Below, one piece after another: positions 37,835-45,689 of a DNA stretch of 64,000 nt; position 1 is the stretch's first letter; each line of letters opens with the position of its first letter. The stretch is from JAXMEB01 sp046348545. Lineage in GTDB: Bacteria > Pseudomonadota > Gammaproteobacteria > Berkiellales > Berkiellaceae. The translations under genes were made by a program, and so were the position numbers. Under the pieces are notes generated by a model, which ran no database searches, was not told the DNA's origin, and was given only the letters and a program-made list of their open reading frames with translations. The DNA is taken from NCBI GenBank assembly GCA_046348545.1, contig JAXMEB010000005.1, forward strand, positions 1 to 64,000. Reading direction: 5' to 3'.

Positions 37835-39676
37835 TCATCTCGGCTTGAAATTATTATTTGTTGAATTGCCACAGTTTAAATAATTATCAATGATTCTGAA
37901 CTCACGCTTTTTATTTTCATCCTGATACTTATTATATTGAACCAATGCAGGCAAACCTAAAGGAAGGGAGTTACCCCTTGAATGAGCGTTCTCTTGCGGC
38001 ATTAATATCCATTCGTCCTCCTCTCCACTCAAGTCATCAGAAGAACTAATTGGTGAGATCCCTTCGCTAGGCATTGGTTTATTTTCAAAACGAAATTCGT
38101 CACTAAATTGGTTGGGCACTGCTGGCGGATAACTTACCTCTCCATCACTCTGACTGCGATGATGCCCTTGCTGAAAGTGACGTTGTCTTAACACAGGCAT
38201 GAGAGTGGGTAGCCCCTTAGACACTTGATCATTGGCTTCAGTCTTTACGATTGGATCGATACTTAAATCAGTTGCATAGTAGCTGTCTAATAACTCATGA
38301 ACTCTCATAGGATGTGTAATTTTGAACCCACCTGGGTATCGTGGATCATATTCATGAGCATGATCCAACCATTCCCTTAACAACGCTAAATATTTTCGAG
38401 TCACTGCTGTATTTTTAGTTAGAATAGAGACAATAATCGCAACATGGTCTTTTGGTGGGAGGAATGGTAACAAATTGTAGAGCCACAGACCATTTTCAAC
38501 TGTGCCAGGATATTGTAATACCAAATCAATGAGTTTAAGTTTTTCTTGAATTAACTCATAATTTTCTTTAATCAATAAATTTATAGGCCCTAGCTCTCCA
38601 AAGGTTTGAAAATCTCGATGTAATTTTCGATCTAAAACCCAATGTCGTGTAAATCTAACTGGCCTAGATTTCCAGATACGCGTTAAATATTCCAATACTC
38701 TTCCATTTTCATCTGCAACCTTCATGCGTGGAATGATAGAATGGGCTGCTCTAGCCACCCCCGCATCGACCATTTTTCTGATGGGATAAAACGTTTCAAA
38801 CACCGCTTCACTTCTAATTTCATCAGGAAAACGTGATGTGTTCATATGAAACAACATGAATGGCATTAAAGTACACAGTATGGCGTCTTCTAAAAAAAAT
38901 CCATTAACACCTGTAAAATAATAAATAATACCTGTAGTGGTTTTAAGGGCGATCATGGCACCAACACCCATACCATAACTTGACATATTATGTGTCGAAA
39001 AATAGATGACCCGATCCTCTGTACACATTTCACCTAAATTGACTTCAGCAAGATTTTCTCCAATAGCCAAGGGTTTTAAAGTATATTCAAAAATGGATCC
39101 ATAAAAAGGTATTTTCGATAACAAACTGGGAAGAATGATTTTACCCGCATAATAAGCCGGACTCATTAAGGATCCTCTTAGTTTCTTTGACTCAGGACAC
39201 TCACAACTAGGCATATTTTTAAATTCATCAGAACCCGGCAATCTCATTGTCGTGGCATTTAGATTATTCAAGACATTCATCGCATACGCATTCACCATCG
39301 CGCGCGCAAAAATAGCATTGGCGCATAAATCAACGACTATCAGATACGGTGCTATCTCACCGTTTTCACCTTCCAGCAGACGACGCATGACACCATAGTA
39401 CGCTATTAAGGGCAGCGCATACTGGAGAACGTTATATTTAAATGTGTGTCCGATCAGGGATTGTGTATTGCCGTAAAAGGGCATTTTAAGCGCTGTAAAA
39501 GGAAAGGTAGCAACCGCTTTAAATCCCTCTATGAATTGGAATGCACCAAACCGAATAGGTTCTAACATGCCTAAACGATTTAAGCCTTCCCCCGCCCAAG
39601 CAGTCCCTGCTTGAACACTTTCATAAGCTTGATTAATGCCTCTGACAACCCCTTTTACCATGCTTATCCAATCCAT
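37835..39676 (-). CDS. Hypothetical membrane-associated protein, 613 residues
   Basis: The protein has several hydrophobic stretches in its first half (about 82-98, 108-125, 245-260 and 270-285) and no signal peptide. It has a soluble, charged C-terminal half and a disordered, Ser/Pro/acidic tail from about 500 (including S-S-D-D-L-S-G-E-E-D-E-W). I do not recognise a family. The gene lies upstream of the small peptide gene on the same strand (74 bp gap), so the two may be co-transcribed. An effector or a housekeeping membrane protein are both possible. Confidence 0.65.
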   Translation of the reverse strand: MDWISMVKGVVRGINQAYESVQAGTAWAGEGLNRLGMLEPIRFGAFQFIEGFKAVATFPFTALKMPFYGNTQSLIGHTFKYNVLQYALPLIAYYGVMRRLLEGENGEIAPYLIVVDLCANAIFARAMVNAYAMNVLNNLNATTMRLPGSDEFKNMPSCECPESKKLRGSLMSPAYYAGKIILPSLLSKIPFYGSIFEYTLKPLAIGENLAEVNLGEMCTEDRVIYFSTHNMSSYGMGVGAMIALKTTTGIIYYFTGVNGFFLEDAILCTLMPFMLFHMNTSRFPDEIRSEAVFETFYPIRKMVDAGVARAAHSIIPRMKVADENGRVLEYLTRIWKSRPVRFTRHWVLDRKLHRDFQTFGELGPINLLIKENYELIQEKLKLIDLVLQYPGTVENGLWLYNLLPFLPPKDHVAIIVSILTKNTAVTRKYLALLREWLDHAHEYDPRYPGGFKITHPMRVHELLDSYYATDLSIDPIVKTEANDQVSKGLPTLMPVLRQRHFQQGHHRSQSDGEVSYPPAVPNQFSDEFRFENKPMPSEGISPISSSDDLSGEEDEWILMPQENAHSRGNSLPLGLPALVQYNKYQDENKKREFRIIDNYLNCGNSTNNNFKPR

Positions 39677-39862
39677 GCTTATCCCTTCAATATACCAATC
39701 AGAAAGATAAGTAGATTCATTCCACGAGAAAGGTGTAGTGTCAATATTTTATTTTTAGTCTAATGGCTCATTTTTTGCGAATCCGATCTTGTATCTCAGC
39801 GCGCTTAAAGCCATACTTCGTTCAAATTCAATGACTGAAAACTGTGTTGGAGAGTTAACTAT

Positions 39863-40501
39863 ATGGCTTTTGGGCTCAACCTTTTGCCTTCTGGTAATAA
39901 ATTTTTCGATTTGCTCTGCCAGACAAGCGAGCTTTCCAACAAATGCGTACATCTCTTGCGCGATCTGGCCTTAGAGGAAAATGACGACAATAGTTTTAAA
40001 TTGGGGCGTGAAATTGAGATCACTAAACAAAAAGCTAAAGAAGTAACTTACGAAATTACCGAGCGCTTATGCCGAACGCTCGTTACGCCCTTTGATCATG
40101 AAGATATCCATCATCTCTCTCGGATGTTATATCGTATCCCTAAAATCTGTGAGCGCGCTCAAGAAAGGTTAATTGCTTTTCATGTGCATCCTTTTCAAAA
40201 TGACTTTTTCAAACTCACCAGCAACATGGTTGAAGCGTCAGATGAGGTTCACAATCTGATGAAATGCTTAAAAAGCTTAAAGGACACCAAACATATTCAT
40301 GATAAATGTGGCCTGATTCACAACATCGAAGCCAATACAGATAAATTATTAAACCAATTGACGATTGACTTGTATCATTTTGAAAATGATTTTAAGAAAA
40401 TTCTAATCCGCAAGGAAATCTACAGCCTCATGGAAAGTATCGTCGACAGGCATCGAGACGTGTCCAATGTAATATTGGAAGTCATTTTAAAACATTCTTG
40501 A
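39863..40501 (+). CDS. DUF47 / PhoU-like phosphate transport regulator
   Basis: The 212-residue all-helical protein matches the DUF47 family: L-L-P-S-G-N-K-F-F-D-L-L near the start, L-V-T-P-F-D-H-E-D-I-H-H-L at about 71-83, and C-G-L-I-H-N-I-E at about 153-160. These PhoU relatives are almost always encoded next to PiT transporters and are thought to control them. GGAG lies 12 nt before the ATG. It runs directly into the PiT gene. Confidence 0.88.
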   Translation: MAFGLNLLPSGNKFFDLLCQTSELSNKCVHLLRDLALEENDDNSFKLGREIEITKQKAKEVTYEITERLCRTLVTPFDHEDIHHLSRMLYRIPKICERAQERLIAFHVHPFQNDFFKLTSNMVEASDEVHNLMKCLKSLKDTKHIHDKCGLIHNIEANTDKLLNQLTIDLYHFENDFKKILIRKEIYSLMESIVDRHRDVSNVILEVILKHS

Positions 40502-40518
40502 GGTTCAAAAATATCCCT

Positions 40519-41514
40519 ATGGAATTTGCTTTTTTTATGTTTGTAAGTGTGGTCGCTTTAGCATTAATATTTGACTATATTAACGGGTTCCACGACGCTG
40601 CTAATGCTATTGCCACGGTAGTCTCCACAAAGGTGCTATCTCCTCGAGTGGCTGTCTTATATGGTGCAATTTTGAATTTTGTAGGTGCTTTACTTGGGAC
40701 CCATGTTGCAACCACCATCGGGACAGGTCTTGTTGATACTCAGATTGTGACGTCAGAAGTACTACTGGCCGCATTACTTAGTGCGATCACCTGGAATTTA
40801 ATCACTTGGTTTAGAGGGTTGCCGTCCAGCTCTTCTCATGCCTTGATGGGCTCCTTAATGGGGGCGGCTGCATTTTCAGCAGGGCGCGAAAGTCTAAATT
40901 GGGATGGTATCTCTCAGAAAGTTCTAATACCCATGTTTACGTCACCCATCATGGGGCTTCTATTGGGTTATGTTGTGATGGTATCTCTCTATTGGGCATT
41001 GCATCGCATTGCACTTCCAATCATTAACCGATGGTTTAGCAAAATACAGATTTTATCTGCTGGCTATATGGCGATCACTCATGGTGCAAATGATGCTCAA
41101 AAAACCATGGGCATTATTGCACTAGCCGTCGCGACGTATTATCAAACGCCTTTTGTTGTTTCAGACTGGATAGTGATTGTCTGCGCAATAACCATGGGCC
41201 TTGGCACAGTTGCTGGCGGATGGAAAATCATCCGTACGGTTGGCTCTAAGATGGTTAAACTTAAACCCATTCAAGGGTTTGCCGCTGAGGCCACAGGTGG
41301 GACGATTTTATTCATTACAGCGCTTTTTGGGGTGCCCGTCAGCACCACTCACACAATCACCACCTCAATCATGGGTGTGGGCTCAGCACAGCGCCTATCT
41401 GCTGTCAGGCTTCAAATCATTGGTAACATTGTCGTTGCTTGGCTTCTAACACTTCCTATCACATTTTGCTTAGCCGGCGGTTTTTATTGGGCTGTCAACT
41501 CTATATTGCACTAA
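40519..41514 (+). CDS. PiT-family inorganic phosphate transporter
   Basis: The 331-residue membrane protein has the duplicated PiT signature: G-F-H-D-A-A-N-A-I-A near residue 24 and H-G-A-N-D-A-Q-K-T-M-G near residue 191, with about ten hydrophobic segments. PiT carriers bring in phosphate as a metal-phosphate complex by proton symport. The ATG at 40519 lies 17 bp after the DUF47 stop; an in-frame TTG at 40498 would overlap that gene. The pair forms an operon. Confidence 0.92.
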   Translation: MEFAFFMFVSVVALALIFDYINGFHDAANAIATVVSTKVLSPRVAVLYGAILNFVGALLGTHVATTIGTGLVDTQIVTSEVLLAALLSAITWNLITWFRGLPSSSSHALMGSLMGAAAFSAGRESLNWDGISQKVLIPMFTSPIMGLLLGYVVMVSLYWALHRIALPIINRWFSKIQILSAGYMAITHGANDAQKTMGIIALAVATYYQTPFVVSDWIVIVCAITMGLGTVAGGWKIIRTVGSKMVKLKPIQGFAAEATGGTILFITALFGVPVSTTHTITTSIMGVGSAQRLSAVRLQIIGNIVVAWLLTLPITFCLAGGFYWAVNSILH

Positions 41515-41523
41515 GGCTGCAGT

Positions 41524-41748
41524 CTATTGAGTTTTGCCCAATAACCAAAACAGATCAACCTCAAAAAAGTCTGCAATATTTTTGATGATTCCCTTTGAAA
41601 GATTGCTTTCGCCTAATAGGAATTTTTCAACCTCTCCTGCATCGCAAGCACAATTTTGAGAAAGATAATCTACTCGAGGCTGAATATTGCGCGGGATTTT
41701 ATGAAAGTCTAATAATGCCTTAATATTTTCAAGGAGATCAGCGTTCAT
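41524..41748 (-). CDS. Small Xre-like DNA-binding protein
   Basis: The 74-residue protein has a helix-turn-helix layout: R-V-D-Y-L-S-Q, D-A-G-E-V-E-K-F-L-L-G and the ending I-A-D-F-F-E-V-D-L-F-W-L-L-G, typical of Xre/Cro-type regulators. The target is unknown. I chose the ATG at 41748; the frame stays open upstream only because it enters a palindromic element 27 bp away, which would add 31 residues. The stop lies 9 bp from the end of the convergent PiT gene. Confidence 0.7.
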   Translation of the reverse strand: MNADLLENIKALLDFHKIPRNIQPRVDYLSQNCACDAGEVEKFLLGESNLSKGIIKNIADFFEVDLFWLLGKTQ

Positions 41749-41774
41749 CTTCGTTATTTTCCGATTTATAGATA

Positions 41775-41898
41775 TATACCCACAACAGATTTTCGGGTAG
41801 GCGCCGAGCGTTCGAGACGCAGGAGTGTACACAAAGTACATGACTGCGATGAGAATCGCGAAGGCAACAACCCCGAAAATTCAGGTGTGAAGGGTATA
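41775..41898 (+). repeat. Palindromic 128-bp-family element, 124-bp copy
   Basis: Starts TATACCCACAACAGATTTTC (4 bp shorter in the left arm than other copies) and ends GGTGTGAAGGGTATA. It lies 27 bp upstream of the Xre-like gene, within its leader. The following AT-rich 131 bp (41899-42029) show nothing I recognise. Confidence 0.9.
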
Positions 41899-42029
41899 GT
41901 ACCTGAATCTAAATTCGTTCGATTATATCCATTATTCCACACAAGTAAACACCTTGTGCAATAATAATAATTACCTTATCTACTTGAATAATATAGATAT
42001 TATTATAGTGGCTTAAGATAATTTCAGCC

Positions 42030-43415
42030 TTATCCTACAATCCGACGGACTAAAACGGGACGAGCATTCTGCTCAACAAATTCAACCAACTGCCCAGCTA
42101 AATCCATATTGGTTACGCCCTCTATGCCCTCTAACCCAGGGGAAGAATTCACTTCGATAACTTTGGGCCCATGGTTAGAGCGTAACAAATCGACCCCTGC
42201 AAATTTGAGCCCTAAAATTCGTGCTGCCTTAATGACAATCTTGCGCTCTTCGGAAGTAATCTTGATAGGGTACCCTTTACCACCTTGATGAATGTTACTG
42301 CGAAAGTCTCCTTCCTCAGACCGTCGCTCCATCGCACCAATCACTTTGTTGCCCAACACCAAACAACGGATATCTCGCCCTATGCTCTCTTTAATGAATT
42401 CCTGAACAATAAAATTAGCTCTCAGTGTTCTAAAAGTTTGAATAACCGCCTGAGCAGCCTTCTTGGTCTCTGCCAAAACAACACTTTCTCCCTGAGAACC
42501 TTGTAATAATTTGATAATCAAAGGCGCGCCACCAACAATTTCAATCATATCTTTGGTATCACCGGGTGAATTACCAAATGCAGTGGTAGGCATTGGAATT
42601 TTTCCGCGGCTTAGCAATTGATGCGCTAATAATTTATCTCTAGAATTTGAGATCGGTGTAGAAGAGTTTAAGCAATAGACACCCAGTGATTCGAACTGGC
42701 GTAAAATAGCTAGTCCATAAAAGGTAATAGATGCACCAATTCGTGGAATAATGACATCAAAATTACCCAACACCTTACCTTGATATCGAATGCTTTGTTT
42801 ATTCGGGTTAATATCAACATAGCATTTGGTCGTATTGATAATTTCAACGTGATGCCCTCGGCCTTCTGCTGCAGATGCAATTCTCGACGTTGAATAATTG
42901 GTTGGCTCTTTACTCAAGATACAAATGCTTAATGAGCGCTCTCGTCGTGTGGTATGGTGGCTTTCGTATAGGTCCGCAGACAAATTACCGAGCAAACAAG
43001 AGCCTTCTGGGACTACCACTAAACGCCCTTGCATCGCGCTTCGTCCAATCAGCATACGATAGTTCATGCCCTCGCGATTAGTCAGCGTAATCTCAATCGG
43101 CCAAGCTCTATCCCCAAATTTGGCAATAGTTCTGATGACATAGCGTAGTTCCGTAACGCCATTTGAACTGGTAATACTTCGCTCATCAATGAGATGAGCA
43201 ACACAGTAGACTTCAATTTCTGGTCTTTCAGGAATAGGGTGAATCCCGAATCTGACCTTTTCAACTCCCTCATCATCAAATTTTTCAACCATAAAGGCAT
43301 GCAAAGAAGAGGTTTGAGCACCTGTATCTACCTTGGCTCTAATGGCCGGCAAGTTCAGCTCCGGCAATGCTATCCATTCTTCCCAGCCAATTTCGATTTG
43401 CTTCTTAGAAGACAT
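42030..43415 (-). CDS. rimK: RimK-type ATP-grasp ligase fused to a retropepsin-like (RimB) domain
   Basis: The 461-residue fusion has an N-terminal RimB/DUF785 retropepsin-like domain (about 1-145), with the catalytic-type D-T-G-A at 30-33 and I-G-R-S-A-M near 130. The C-terminal RimK-like ATP-grasp ligase (about 160-450) has L-I-I-K-L-L-Q-G-S-Q-G, Q-E-F-I-K-E, C-L-V-L-G-N-K and the metal-binding E-V-N-S-S-P-G-L-E. RimK enzymes add glutamate to protein C-termini such as ribosomal protein S6, and RimB proteases trim or regulate this. The fusion occurs widely in proteobacteria. The gene follows the DUF1704 peptidase gene by 29 bp and is probably co-transcribed. Confidence 0.9.
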   Translation of the reverse strand: MSSKKQIEIGWEEWIALPELNLPAIRAKVDTGAQTSSLHAFMVEKFDDEGVEKVRFGIHPIPERPEIEVYCVAHLIDERSITSSNGVTELRYVIRTIAKFGDRAWPIEITLTNREGMNYRMLIGRSAMQGRLVVVPEGSCLLGNLSADLYESHHTTRRERSLSICILSKEPTNYSTSRIASAAEGRGHHVEIINTTKCYVDINPNKQSIRYQGKVLGNFDVIIPRIGASITFYGLAILRQFESLGVYCLNSSTPISNSRDKLLAHQLLSRGKIPMPTTAFGNSPGDTKDMIEIVGGAPLIIKLLQGSQGESVVLAETKKAAQAVIQTFRTLRANFIVQEFIKESIGRDIRCLVLGNKVIGAMERRSEEGDFRSNIHQGGKGYPIKITSEERKIVIKAARILGLKFAGVDLLRSNHGPKVIEVNSSPGLEGIEGVTNMDLAGQLVEFVEQNARPVLVRRIVG

Positions 43416-43444
43416 TCAGAAACCCTCTTGCTAAAAAATATGAA

Positions 43445-44743
43445 TTAAGAGTCAAACAAATAGTCATAATCACTTTCTATTTTTTCCGAATTTAAAAGAT
43501 TAATAAAACTTGCAAAACACATCCAAGCCGATATTGCATTCAAATCTTTAATTTGTGGTGGAAGGTATTTTGGCTTTTTAATGACACCCTCTTCAACCAA
43601 TCTCGCAATATCTCGAATATCCTCTAATTTTGCTTTACCGCAAAAAAGAAGCGGTATCAACCCCAATTCACCCTTTTTGACACAAAGTTGAATGAAATTA
43701 TAAACCATCACAAAGCCCTTGGAGTAAGCTAAATCCTTTGTAAAAGGGCCCATATCTGGCATGCTGCCCCTAAAGACTCGTGTCGTTGCACCATATGCCT
43801 GTTCGGGCACGTACCCCTCATTTAAAAAGTATCGATACACATCTAGAAAGGTCGCTCCATCCTCAGCAAGCTCAATGGCACGGATCCGATTCGCCAGTTT
43901 TTTGATACGAGCAGGGTACGAAGCAAAACTCAAAATCTCCATCAGGACAGCTAACCCTTCTTGCGTGATCGTCGCTGAAGGCGGTCCTTTCCCCAAGAAG
44001 GTACAATAAGGCTGAAGCAGACCATTCAAAGTGGTGCCAATATGCACCATTCCTTCGTGAATTTCTAGTAGCCTCAGGTCTCTTTTGTTAAATAAAGCAT
44101 CTCGTCTAAGCTTGATGTAGTCCGCTCCGGCAGCAGCATCTGAAACAATCCCATCGCTGATCAAAACGCGAAGGTTTTGGTCACTATCATGAAAATGCTT
44201 CGCTAATTTTTTTTGCAAAACGATGACAGCCTTCTCAGCCGTAATAGTTCGAGGCTCCTCTTCTAGGAGATTGTGTTTATCAATCTTGGCAATCGCACCG
44301 GCCATCAAAGAACCCAATTGGGTGATATTGGGATCACCTTCATGAAACACATCTTTAGAAGAACCATAAAGCAGCTGCGCTAATCTTGAAAAATCAGGTG
44401 TGCCACATCCTTTTAACATTCTAAGGACTAAAGCATATTCTTGGCACATTCGTCGCAGCATCTGCGCGACCGTATTCATTTTACCGAGTTGCTGTTCAAC
44501 TTTTCTCGCAAAAAATAAAAATTCGTCTGCCTTAGCATCAATATTGAAAGCAATATTTTTTTTATAATAATCTGGTGAAAGCTTGGGCTGCTTTTGACAG
44601 CTGTCCTTAAAAAACTGTACCTTGATGTCGTCCCCCCACTTGATACAATCCAAAATCCGAATGGGTGTTTGGATCTTAACCAATTCATCAGACAAGTCCT
44701 TCACTTTCTTTAGATAAGCTGCATCAATCCTTTTGTTTGCCAT
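43445..44743 (-). CDS. DUF1704 'QEGLA' metallopeptidase-like protein
   Basis: The 432-residue protein carries H-E-x-x-x-H at 229-234 (H-E-G-M-V-H) and Q-E-G-L-A at 261-265, the DUF1704 signature (the bacterial group is annotated as flavohemoglobin expression-modulating QEGLA-motif protein). Eukaryotic DUF1704 proteins (MATCAP type) are carboxypeptidases that remove terminal tyrosine from tubulin, so peptidase activity is plausible. The start at 44743 is chosen because the domain begins just after it; the frame is open to 44845 but would overlap the divergent MscS gene. It is followed by the RimB-RimK gene. Confidence 0.85.
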   Translation of the reverse strand: MANKRIDAAYLKKVKDLSDELVKIQTPIRILDCIKWGDDIKVQFFKDSCQKQPKLSPDYYKKNIAFNIDAKADEFLFFARKVEQQLGKMNTVAQMLRRMCQEYALVLRMLKGCGTPDFSRLAQLLYGSSKDVFHEGDPNITQLGSLMAGAIAKIDKHNLLEEEPRTITAEKAVIVLQKKLAKHFHDSDQNLRVLISDGIVSDAAAGADYIKLRRDALFNKRDLRLLEIHEGMVHIGTTLNGLLQPYCTFLGKGPPSATITQEGLAVLMEILSFASYPARIKKLANRIRAIELAEDGATFLDVYRYFLNEGYVPEQAYGATTRVFRGSMPDMGPFTKDLAYSKGFVMVYNFIQLCVKKGELGLIPLLFCGKAKLEDIRDIARLVEEGVIKKPKYLPPQIKDLNAISAWMCFASFINLLNSEKIESDYDYLFDS

Positions 44744-44846
44744 CTTACTTATATCGCTAAGTTTTTCTCGGATTCTGTTTATAATAATGGTTGAAATCCA
44801 GTAAAATTGCACGACTAAATTAAATTTTATTGAGTTGGTTTTCAAA

Positions 44847-45689
44847 ATGGGTTTTCTTCACCTTGGACTAATCAAAACAATCGTGGCGATTCTGGCGGTT
44901 TTTGTGGTCGCCATTGCTGTGGAATCGATATTTGTTCGGAAAATCAAGAACAAACGAAAAAAAACTCGATCTAAGATTATCGTCAGAAATATTCTGATAT
45001 TTGTATTATTCTTTTTTCTAGCCAAAATCTGGGTGGACGGATTTGGTCACTTTTTAGCCCTGATTGGCTTCATTTCGGCGGCATTAACGATAACTCAAAA
45101 AGAAAATATATTAAACTTGGCGGGTTGGCTTATTATTATGTGGCGCCATGCGTTTGCAGAAGGAGACTACATTTCTATCCAGGGCACGAGTGGCGTGGTT
45201 CAAACATTAGGCGTTTTTCATTTTACGCTAGAAGAGATCAACGGCAATAACTACACTGAAAAAACAGGTAAAATAATAAAAGTGCCCAATTCTCACGTCT
45301 CACTCTACCCTTTTATCACGTATCCAATTGAGCATTTTGTGGTTGTCGAAGAGGCCTACTATTTCGCTTTTAAAACTGATTTAAAAGAGATAACCGAATT
45401 TCGCTACGATTTTGAAACAGAGTTCAACCGTTTTATTCAATCTTTAGAAGTTCGGTTTTCACATGATGAGAAAAAAGAATATCAACGCACCATTAAAAAA
45501 CTTAAAGGCAAAAACCCAGTTTATGGACTTAAGGTCGATCAAAAAAATTTAAAAGGATATAAGTTCTCAGTTCACTGTGTGTGCCTGGTACAAGACCAAA
45601 TTGAAGTCCGTGACTCTATTAACGCACTCATTATCAAGCTGGCCAGGGAGAATTCGAATATTGCGTTTGCAACTGAATACGGATATTAA
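44847..45689 (+). CDS. MscS-family mechanosensitive channel protein
   Basis: The 280-residue protein has two or three hydrophobic segments in the first 90 residues, then a short MscS-like beta domain (I-M-W-R-H-A-F-A-E-G-D-Y-I-S-I-Q-G at about 97-113, then I-I-K-V-P-N-S-H-V-S). It would open under membrane tension to release ions. It is close to the standard MscS size. The ATG at 44847 is used; a TTG at 44835 is an alternative. Divergent from the DUF1704 gene and overlapping the convergent large MscS gene by 4 bp. Confidence 0.75.
   Translation: MGFLHLGLIKTIVAILAVFVVAIAVESIFVRKIKNKRKKTRSKIIVRNILIFVLFFFLAKIWVDGFGHFLALIGFISAALTITQKENILNLAGWLIIMWRHAFAEGDYISIQGTSGVVQTLGVFHFTLEEINGNNYTEKTGKIIKVPNSHVSLYPFITYPIEHFVVVEEAYYFAFKTDLKEITEFRYDFETEFNRFIQSLEVRFSHDEKKEYQRTIKKLKGKNPVYGLKVDQKNLKGYKFSVHCVCLVQDQIEVRDSINALIIKLARENSNIAFATEYGY

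Noticed and set aside
38000..38060. LC3-interacting-like motif (E-E-D-E-W-I-L-M) in the protein at 37835
   Set aside because: The position three after Trp is Met rather than Leu, Ile or Val, so it does not meet the core motif; short motifs of this kind also arise by chance.
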